This document shows, in pieces, positions 5,769-11,080 of a stretch of DNA of 11,080 nucleotides (the first letter of the stretch is position 1; each line of letters starts with the position of its first letter). The DNA is from Gemmatimonadota bacterium. Its GTDB lineage: Bacteria; Gemmatimonadota; Gemmatimonadetes; Longimicrobiales; Gaopeijiaceae. The position numbers were made by a program, and so were the translations under genes. The stretch is from positions 1 to 11,080 of the forward strand of contig JAUQOX010000084.1 of the NCBI GenBank assembly GCA_030550695.1, given 5' to 3'. The notes below the pieces were generated by a model that was not told the DNA's origin, did not search any database, and was given only the letters and a program-made list of their open reading frames with translations.

Positions 5769-7529
5769 GTGACCAACCCCCCTCCCCTCGACCGACCGCA
5801 GACGCCCCCTGGCGAGACGGGGACGGCGGCTTGGGGCGACGGCTCCCCCCCTGGGGTATCCGAAGTGCGGGAGCTGTTTGTGGTCCTGGGGAAGGCCCTC
5901 CGGGCTCATCAGCTTTACGACGAGGGGAACCCCGTCTTCCAGCGGTTCTCTTCCCAGCTCGCCCAAGGTTTCCGGGCCCTCTGGCGGGGGCTGGACGCCC
6001 TGACCGTCCAGGTGGAGGAGGACCGGCTCCTCTGGGAGGGCGAGGAGGTGTATCGGAGCGCTTCCCGATCCGATTCCCTGGCCTTCCTCCTGTTCAAGGA
6101 CGGGATCCGGCAGATCACCTTCCGGCAGGGGGTGGAGGTCCACGAGCTTCCGGCCCTTCTCAAGGTCCTGAACCGGGCTCGGGATCTTCGGCCCGAGGGG
6201 GATGACCTCCTCACCGTCCTTTGGGAAACCCAGCTGGAGTACGTGTCCTACGAGTTCGTGGACCTGTTGGCCGAGGGGCTGGACCTTCCCGGCCCCGGCG
6301 GAGGGAGTCCCGAGGGTCTCCAGAGGGTCTTGCAGGGGGAGCTCGGGAAGGAGCCGGAGGAAGAGGGCGAAGACGAAGAGGGCCCCCCGGGCGCCGGGGC
6401 TCCCCCCGCCGGTGTGGTTCGGCCGGAGGATTTCAACCCCACCCTCTACTCCCTCGATCCCCGGGAACTGGAGGCCCTCGGGGAGGAGCTTCGACGGGAG
6501 ATGGAGCGGGACCTGAGGGCCGACGTCTTGGCGGCCCTCTTCGACCGCCTGGAAGAACCCCGCTTCCCCGGGCGCCAAAAGGAAATCCTGGAGATCTTCC
6601 GCGCCCTCCTGCCCAATCTCCTGAGCCGGGGGGCCCTGGCGGCGGCGTCTTCCATCCTGGAGGAGCTGGTGCGGCTCCTCCTGGCGGAGGGGGCCCTCCG
6701 GCCGGAGCAGCGGGCCCAGGCCGAGGCGCTCCTGGACGAGGTCAGCGGGAACGAAGCGGTGCGGGAGCTTCTCCGGGCCCTGGAGGACGGGACCTTCCGG
6801 CCGGATGTGGGCGAGCTGGCGGCGTTCCTGAGGCACCTGCGGGCCGGAGCCCTGGAGGGCCTCTTGCGGGGGGCCGAGCAGGCCCAGGACCCGGGGGTCA
6901 AGGCGGTGCTCCAGGAAGCGGTGGTGGCCACCGCCCGGCGGCATCCCCAGGCCCTGATGGCTTGTCTGGGCTCCGCCGATCCCGCCGTGGCCGCGGGGGC
7001 TTGCCGGTTGGTGGGGCGGCTGGGGGTGGCCGAGGCGGTGCCCCGGGTGGCGGCCCTCCTGGCCCAGGGGCCGCCGTCCGTGCGAGTGGCGGCGGTGGAA
7101 AGCCTTCAGGCCTTGCGGACGCCCCAGGGGGCGGCGGCCCTCCAGCAAGCCCTGGAGGACCCGGACCGGGAGGTGCGCATTGCGGCGGCTCGGGCCTTGG
7201 GGGCTTTGGGGCAACGGGCGGCGGCCCCTGCCTTTCGCAGGATCCTGGAGGGCAAGGCCCTGCGCCAGGCCGACCTTTCGGAGCAGATCGCCTTTTTCGA
7301 GAGCTACGGGCAGTTGCGGGACCCGGGGGGGGTGCGCTTCCTGGACGGGCTCCTCAATGGAAGAGGCTTCTTGGGAAGGAAGGAGGAACCGGAAATCCGA
7401 GCCTGCGCGGCCCTGGCCCTGGGGCGCATGGGCCTTCCCGAGGCCCGGCAGGCGCTCCAGCGGGCGCAAGGAGATCCCGACGCGGTGGTCCGGAGTGCCG
7501 TCAACCGGGCCCTCCGGGGGGAGGGGTAG
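5769..7529 (+). CDS. HEAT-repeat protein with N-terminal domain shared with the HD-GYP neighbour
   Basis: Predicted cytoplasmic scaffold or partner protein (586 residues) with no signal peptide or membrane segment. Residues 1-32 are Pro/Gly-rich. Residues 33-140 form an alpha/beta domain (VRELFVVLGKALRAHQLY onward) that aligns with residues 20-127 of the next gene product. Residues 170-218 are a Gly/Pro and Glu/Asp-rich linker, and 220-370 are helical and charged. Residues 370-585 contain four or five HEAT repeats of the PBS-lyase-like type, for example DREVRIAAARALGALG and EIRACAALALGRMG. HEAT arrays bind proteins and no enzymatic motif is visible. The start is uncertain: GTG 5769 has no Shine-Dalgarno site, and GTG 5865, just before the conserved domain, has a weak GGGG eight bases upstream. 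The HD-GYP gene follows after 4 bp, so joint expression is very likely. No specific function can be assigned. Confidence 0.88.
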   Translation: MTNPPPLDRPQTPPGETGTAAWGDGSPPGVSEVRELFVVLGKALRAHQLYDEGNPVFQRFSSQLAQGFRALWRGLDALTVQVEEDRLLWEGEEVYRSASRSDSLAFLLFKDGIRQITFRQGVEVHELPALLKVLNRARDLRPEGDDLLTVLWETQLEYVSYEFVDLLAEGLDLPGPGGGSPEGLQRVLQGELGKEPEEEGEDEEGPPGAGAPPAGVVRPEDFNPTLYSLDPRELEALGEELRREMERDLRADVLAALFDRLEEPRFPGRQKEILEIFRALLPNLLSRGALAAASSILEELVRLLLAEGALRPEQRAQAEALLDEVSGNEAVRELLRALEDGTFRPDVGELAAFLRHLRAGALEGLLRGAEQAQDPGVKAVLQEAVVATARRHPQALMACLGSADPAVAAGACRLVGRLGVAEAVPRVAALLAQGPPSVRVAAVESLQALRTPQGAAALQQALEDPDREVRIAAARALGALGQRAAAPAFRRILEGKALRQADLSEQIAFFESYGQLRDPGGVRFLDGLLNGRGFLGRKEEPEIRACAALALGRMGLPEARQALQRAQGDPDAVVRSAVNRALRGEG

Positions 7530-7533
7530 GAAG

Positions 7534-8988
7534 ATGAACGGCCACCTCCGGGGAGGGGAAGGCAAGGATACGAGCCGGCTCCAGGAACAGGGACGGAAGG
7601 TCCTGGGGGCCCTCTACACGGCCCTGCGGGCCCTGAAGTTCTATCCCCTGGAAAACGCGGCGGTGCAGACCGCCCTCGACGAGCTGCACGGTCTGGTGAC
7701 CGCCCTGGTGGCGTCGGAAGGGGGGGTGGAAGTGCGGGTGGTGGGGGATTTCTTCTTCCTGAACGAGACCCGCCTCCGCCTGGACCTGTCCAATTATTCC
7801 GCCTTCGGAAGCTTTGCCCGGGCCCTCACCGAGCATGGGGTGGGGGCGGTGGAGGTCCTCCCAGGGATCGAACGAGGGGAATGGGCGCCCTTCCTTTCCC
7901 TCCTCCTCCGGGCCCCCCACCCGGAAGATCCCTTCCGGGGCTTCCTGGACCGCCTGTCGGGCGCCCCCATCCTCCATCTGGAGTTCCGCCCCATTCCGGA
8001 AGGCCAGGGAGGGGCCCAGGGTCTCGGGGGCCAGCAGGAGCTCGAGGCGGCCAAGCGCACCTACGCCCAATCCGTCCGCCTGGCCCGGGAGGCCCTTTCG
8101 GACCTCCGCATGGGCCGCGTGGTGAACGTCCGCAAGGTGAAGCGGGCCGTGCAGGGGATCGTGGACCAGGTGCTGGCCAACGAGCCCTCCATGCTGACCC
8201 TGACCACCTTGCGGGACTACGACGAGTACACCTACACCCATTCGGTGAACGTCTGCATCTTCAGCGTGGTCATCGGCCAGCGCCTGGGGCTTTCACGCCT
8301 CCAGCTCTACGAGCTGGGGCTGGGCGCTCTGTTCCACGACCTGGGCAAGAGCCGGATCCCTCTGGAGATCGTGAACAAGACCGAAGGTCTTACCGAGGAG
8401 GAGTGGTTTCAGCTCCAGCAGCACCCCACCGAGGGACTCTTGGCCCTGTTCCATCTGCAGGGGTTCCAGGATGTGCCGTACCGGCAGATGCTTATGGCCT
8501 ACGAGCACCACATGAAGGTGGACCTCTCCGGCTACCCCAAGAACCGACGCCCCCGTCGCCCCTCCCTCTTTTCCCGCATCGTGGCGGTGGCGGACGCCTT
8601 CGATGCCGGGACCTCGGTGCGGAGCTACCAGTACCAGCCCTGGCCCCCGGACCGGGTGCTCCAGGAAATGCGCGACAACCCCAAGCGGGGCTTCGATCCC
8701 CTGATCGTGAAGGCCCTGATCAATGCCACGGGGGTGTACCCCATCGGCACCCTTTGCATCCTGGATTCTCTGGAGCTGGCGGTGGTGACGGGGGTGCACA
8801 GGGACCCGGCCCGGCTTCACCAGCCGGTGGTCAAGGTGATCTCGGACTCCCTGGGCCTTCCCTTGGCGACCCCAAGGGTGGTGGATCTGTCCGAGACCGA
8901 CCCGGCCACGGGCAGACCCCTGCGGACCATCATCAAGACCGCCAACCCGGAACGCTACGGCATCCGGGTGGCGGACTATCTCCTGTAG
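7534..8988 (+). CDS. HD-GYP-type phosphodiesterase with atypical HHM...DLSGYP motif
   Basis: Predicted cytoplasmic cyclic-di-nucleotide phosphodiesterase or derived signalling protein (484 residues). ATG 7534 is chosen because GGAGGGG ends seven bases upstream and overlaps the HEAT gene's stop. Residues 20-127 are the domain shared with the HEAT protein. Residues 165-215 are a charged helical linker. Residues 225-400 are the HD-GYP domain: EYTYTHS (His236), FHDLGK (His268, Asp269, Lys272), QQHP (His297), EHHMKVDLSGYP (His325, His326; GYP at 333-335) and VADAFDA (Asp354). A C-terminal region (400-450) carries the YPIGT and PVVKVI segments usual for the family. The metal ligands are kept, but the Glu of HHE is Met327 and the Gly of DGxGYP is Leu331, so cyclic-di-GMP hydrolysis is probable but not assured. 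Its end overlaps the opposing NFACT gene by 13 bp. Confidence 0.93.
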   Translation: MNGHLRGGEGKDTSRLQEQGRKVLGALYTALRALKFYPLENAAVQTALDELHGLVTALVASEGGVEVRVVGDFFFLNETRLRLDLSNYSAFGSFARALTEHGVGAVEVLPGIERGEWAPFLSLLLRAPHPEDPFRGFLDRLSGAPILHLEFRPIPEGQGGAQGLGGQQELEAAKRTYAQSVRLAREALSDLRMGRVVNVRKVKRAVQGIVDQVLANEPSMLTLTTLRDYDEYTYTHSVNVCIFSVVIGQRLGLSRLQLYELGLGALFHDLGKSRIPLEIVNKTEGLTEEEWFQLQQHPTEGLLALFHLQGFQDVPYRQMLMAYEHHMKVDLSGYPKNRRPRRPSLFSRIVAVADAFDAGTSVRSYQYQPWPPDRVLQEMRDNPKRGFDPLIVKALINATGVYPIGTLCILDSLELAVVTGVHRDPARLHQPVVKVISDSLGLPLATPRVVDLSETDPATGRPLRTIIKTANPERYGIRVADYLL

Positions 8989-10844
8989 CTCCCTCCCGCA
9001 TCTGGAGGGGCCAGCCGCTCCGGCAGGCTCGGGTCGGGTCGGACGAAGAGGGTACGGACCCGCTCCGGCAGGACCACTCCGGGGGGGGACTTCCTGGGCT
9101 TCCGAACGTATTTGCGGCGGGTCCAGTCCACCGGCACCACCGCCGAATGGCGGGCGCGGGAAGCCAGCGCCGCCAGGATCGCCGCCTCCTCCAGGTCCCG
9201 GGCGGGGGGGGACCCCTCTCCCTTCCATCGGAGGATCACGTGGGCTCCGGCGGCGTCGCGGGCGTGGAGCCAGATGTCGTCCGGGTCGGAATGATGGAAG
9301 GTGAGGGCATCGTTTTCCCGGGCTCCTTTCCCGACCCGGATCTCCCTTCCGCCCGAGCTCCTGAAACTCCGATAGGGAAGCTTTTCTCCGGTCTCGGCGG
9401 GGGGGCCGTCCCTTTTCGGCCGGTGGGAGGCTGGGGCACCCTCCTCCGGGAAGGCGGCGGAGCCTTCCCCCGGATCGCCCCGTTTCAGGGCTGCCTCCAG
9501 CTCCTCCACCCGCCCCCGGGCCCGGGCCAAGAGTTCGGGAAGGCGCTCGCGGGCCGCCTCCGCCCGGGCGGCCCTCCGGAACAGGGCTTCGGCGTTCTGC
9601 AACGGGGAAAGGCTGGGGTCCAGCTCTACCCTCACCTTCTCCCCCCCGAACCCCCGGAGGACCAGCCGTCCCGCTCCCCGGGGGATCTCCCCCAGGCGGG
9701 CCAGAAGGAGGTGGGCCAGATCCCGGAGGGGCCCAGGCTCTTCCGCCGAGGCGAGCTCCTCCTCCAGGGCCCTTACCCTCCGGCGGGCCCTCTGAAGCTC
9801 CCCCTCCAGGGCTGCCCGAAGCTCGGCTTCCCTGCCCACCAGCAGGGGCCCTTCGGACCGGGCCACCTGGAGCATGGCCTCCAGAAGACTTGGCGATTGA
9901 GTGAACTTAAATCCATATAATGGATAAGGATAAGGCTGTTTACCTCTAGTTGTTTCTAGAACGCAGGGAATCGGATCTTTCAGGGTGTGGAGGCGTTTCC
10001 AGAGCTCGGGGCCCCACAGCCCGACGGCGGGGGCCGGCCAAGGGAGGGAGAGGGGGGGCAGGGGGGGGAGGGCCTCCCCGGGGGGGAGCTCTGGCCCGGG
10101 CCCCCCGCCGGGGCCCGGAACGTCCTCCGGGGCCAGGGGGGGAAAGGGGGGGGCGGCCAGGAGGGCGGAGACGTTCAGGGGGGAGGCATAGGCCAGGTGG
10201 TCCAGAACGAGGCGGGGGTCACCCGCCTCCCGGGCCGTGCGGAGAAAGGCCTCCAGGGGACTTTCTCCGGGGGCGGGTCGAGGGAAGGCCGTCCCTCTAC
10301 CCGATTCCTGCCGAAGGTCCGACCCCCCTCCTGTCTGCGGGGAGAAGGTCGTTTCCAGGGCCGCCGGGGCTTCCAACCCCCACCGGGTGGAGGGTGGGGG
10401 GGGGCGGTAGGGAATGCCGGGCACCAGGGGGCGGGCGCCCTGGGGGCGGGGGTGGAGGACGCTCCGAACCATCCCCTCCTCGCCCTCCAGGATCAGGGCG
10501 TTCCAGGGGTTGCCGTAGAGTTCCACCACCACCTCCACCCGGCGGGGGGCCCCCCGTAAACGCCGGAACACGAGGCGGACCCGCCGTTCGTCGGGGGGGG
10601 CCTCCACCTCCACCAGGCGGGCGGGGACGGGGAGGGCGTCGGAAGAGGGAGTCGTCGGGGGTAGAAGGATCACCCACCCTCGGTCGGGGTGCAGGGACCA
10701 GTGGAGGGTGTCCGAGCGAAAGAACAGGGTCAGCTCCCGGCGGGCCCGGTCCAGCCGGATGGCCCGCAGTTTGGCCCGCTCCAGACGGGCCGCGAGCTCC
10801 GAAGCCAGGGCCCGGGCAAGGGGGGAGTCCCACCGGATGGCCAT
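8976..10844 (-). CDS. Divergent NFACT-family protein (RqcH/Rqc2/FbpA-like)
   Basis: Likely ribosome-associated quality-control factor that binds obstructed 50S subunits with tRNA; the old family name is fibronectin-binding protein (622 residues). The NFACT-N domain covers about 5-325, interrupted by a Pro/Gly-rich low-complexity stretch (145-275). A helical coiled-coil region (335-455) includes the family segment around VELDPSLSPLQNAEALF. The NFACT-R (DUF814) domain spans 487-602, with GKGARENDALTF, DDIWLHARDAAGAHVILR and KYVRKPRKSPPGVV. The GLDR motif used by Bacillus RqcH to contact tRNA is not clear (PPDERRVRLVF stands there) and the preceding helical stretch is shortened, so alanine-tailing activity is uncertain. 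ATG 10844 has no Shine-Dalgarno site; TAGCTT six bases upstream would suit a leaderless mRNA. A run of AT-ending codons lies at residues 295-320. It could be a paralogue with a changed role. Confidence 0.9.
   Translation of the reverse strand: MAIRWDSPLARALASELAARLERAKLRAIRLDRARRELTLFFRSDTLHWSLHPDRGWVILLPPTTPSSDALPVPARLVEVEAPPDERRVRLVFRRLRGAPRRVEVVVELYGNPWNALILEGEEGMVRSVLHPRPQGARPLVPGIPYRPPPPSTRWGLEAPAALETTFSPQTGGGSDLRQESGRGTAFPRPAPGESPLEAFLRTAREAGDPRLVLDHLAYASPLNVSALLAAPPFPPLAPEDVPGPGGGPGPELPPGEALPPLPPLSLPWPAPAVGLWGPELWKRLHTLKDPIPCVLETTRGKQPYPYPLYGFKFTQSPSLLEAMLQVARSEGPLLVGREAELRAALEGELQRARRRVRALEEELASAEEPGPLRDLAHLLLARLGEIPRGAGRLVLRGFGGEKVRVELDPSLSPLQNAEALFRRAARAEAARERLPELLARARGRVEELEAALKRGDPGEGSAAFPEEGAPASHRPKRDGPPAETGEKLPYRSFRSSGGREIRVGKGARENDALTFHHSDPDDIWLHARDAAGAHVILRWKGEGSPPARDLEEAAILAALASRARHSAVVPVDWTRRKYVRKPRKSPPGVVLPERVRTLFVRPDPSLPERLAPPDAGGSYRR
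9896..9960 (-). other. AT-rich, rare-codon island inside the NFACT gene
   Basis: These 65 bases hold 21 G/C by hand count (about 32%) in a gene that is otherwise well over 70%. In frame, 22 of the 26 codons for residues 295-320 end in A or T, including CTA, ACA, AGA, TTA and three TAT, yet the encoded peptide (around YPYPLYGFKF) fits the position just before the coiled coil. The patch also holds TATAAT (9916-9921, plus strand), tandem GGATAA (9922-9933) and TTCTAGAA (about 9954-9961). Confidence 0.85.
10042..10072 (+). other. G-quadruplex-type G-run cluster in the NFACT gene
   Basis: Five G-runs of lengths 3, 3, 7, 8 and 3 are separated by loops of one to three bases on the plus strand, meeting the usual G4 pattern with room to spare. 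It lies on the template strand of the NFACT gene and corresponds to its Pro-rich segment around residues 258-268. It may simply reflect Pro codons (CCC/CCT) in a low-complexity linker. Confidence 0.6.
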
Positions 10845-10850
10845 GGGCGA

Positions 10851-10879
10851 AAGCTAGGCCCAGGGCCCGGGACGGTCGA
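10851..10879 (-). promoter_or_regulatory. Weak promoter candidate for a leaderless NFACT mRNA
   Basis: On the minus strand TCGACC (10879-10874) and TAGCTT (10856-10851) are 17 bases apart, and TAGCTT ends six bases before the ATG at 10844. This geometry would start transcription at or next to the ATG, which could explain the missing Shine-Dalgarno site. The -10 agrees with consensus at only three of six bases, so this is tentative. Confidence 0.25.
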
Positions 10880-11045
10880 GATGGGGATGGGCCCGGGGGC
10901 GACACTGGGAGGCTTCCTTCCCCAGGGGAACGGAGGACGGCCAAGCCAGATCCACCCATCGCCCGGCCAGCGAGTTTCTTCCCCGGGGGCACGGAGGGCG
11001 TGGCGATCCGGCCGGCGGAGGGGCCCGATGGCGGAAAACCGGCGT

Positions 11046-11075
11046 TTGACAGGGCAAGGAGGGGGATCCTATGCT
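11046..11075 (+). promoter_or_regulatory. Strong sigma-70 promoter firing out of the window
   Basis: A perfect TTGACA (11046-11051) is followed after 18 bases by TATGCT (11070-11075), which matches four of six consensus bases. In DNA this GC-rich the combination is unlikely by chance. It points rightward, so the expressed gene lies beyond 11080. Perfect -35 boxes in GC-rich bacteria often drive tRNA, rRNA or abundantly expressed genes, but the target is not visible here. Confidence 0.6.
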
Positions 11076-11080
11076 AGAAG

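Larger units (their letters stand above)
10845..11080. other. Non-coding region upstream of the NFACT gene
   Basis: No reading frame in these 236 bases resembles a protein. The open frames crossing it are Pro/Gly/Arg-rich, typical of GC-rich non-coding DNA. It holds a weak leftward promoter candidate next to the NFACT start and a strong rightward promoter at the window edge. GC-rich self-complementary stretches such as GGGCCCGGG occur near 10860-10900 without a T-run. Confidence 0.6.

Noticed and set aside
5617..5772. 51-codon frame just before the HEAT-repeat gene
   Set aside because: No Shine-Dalgarno site, a low-complexity product and weaker G/C third-position bias than real genes here. 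Kept only as a leader-peptide possibility because of its GTGA overlap.
3972..7565. Minus-strand open frame of about 1197 codons running through truA, lexA and antisense to the HEAT-repeat gene
   Set aside because: It is out of frame with truA and lexA, its protein is Pro/Gly/Arg-rich without recognisable domains, and it opposes well-supported genes. Long spurious frames are expected at this G+C.
9916..9921. TATAAT in the AT-rich island as a rightward promoter
   Set aside because: The nearest -35-like hexamers are 13 (TTGAGT) or 20 (TTGGCG) bases away, and transcription would run antisense to NFACT with no gene to serve.
9950..11077. Plus-strand open frame of 375 codons opposite the NFACT gene and reaching the right edge
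   Set aside because: The translation is almost entirely Gly, Pro and Arg from G-runs, and it crosses the strong promoter at 11046.

Overview
This is a bacterial chromosomal window with very high G+C (about 70% by eye) and dense coding. All recognisable genes are chromosomal housekeeping or signalling genes; I see no transposase, phage, plasmid, CRISPR, tRNA or rRNA sequence. The phylum cannot be fixed from the sequence alone. The high G+C, the adenylosuccinate lyase of the long 'eukaryote-like' type, the HtrA protease and the HEAT/HD-GYP gene pair would suit a Gemmatimonadota, Acidobacteriota or deltaproteobacterial-type lineage. That placement is an inference.

Left half (47-5416), minus strand: five genes read leftwards in the order lexA, truA, transaldolase, htrA, purB. 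lexA has a good Shine-Dalgarno site and a plausible promoter (TTGCGC-17-TATTGT) flanked by two 12-bp direct repeats that could be its operator. lexA and truA are separated by 18 bp and share a reading frame. A GC-rich hairpin follows truA. htrA and purB each have strong Shine-Dalgarno sites before GTG starts. The group links SOS control, tRNA modification, pentose phosphate metabolism, envelope protein quality control and purine synthesis, and may be more than one transcript.

Centre (5417-5768): a 352-bp divergent intergenic region with no convincing gene. It holds the lexA promoter, a 28-nt imperfect dyad abutting a perfect TTGACA, a strong hairpin, and a weak terminator-like hairpin followed by five T just before the next gene. 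The layout resembles a regulated leader.

Right half, plus strand (5769-8988): two genes 4 bp apart encode a HEAT-repeat protein and an HD-GYP-type phosphodiesterase. Their N-terminal ~110 residues align with each other almost without gaps, so they look like partners built on a shared, unnamed domain. The HD-GYP protein keeps its metal ligands but has HHM and DLSGYP where HHE and DGxGYP are usual. This pair is the best candidate here for an undescribed signalling module.

Right end, minus strand (10844-8976): a divergent NFACT (RqcH/Rqc2/FbpA) protein of ribosome quality control, whose last 13 bp overlap the end of the HD-GYP gene. It contains a striking patch of about 26 AT-ending codons inside an otherwise extremely GC-rich gene. 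Beyond it is a 236-bp non-coding stretch ending in a strong sigma-70 promoter (TTGACA-18-TATGCT) that fires rightwards out of the window.
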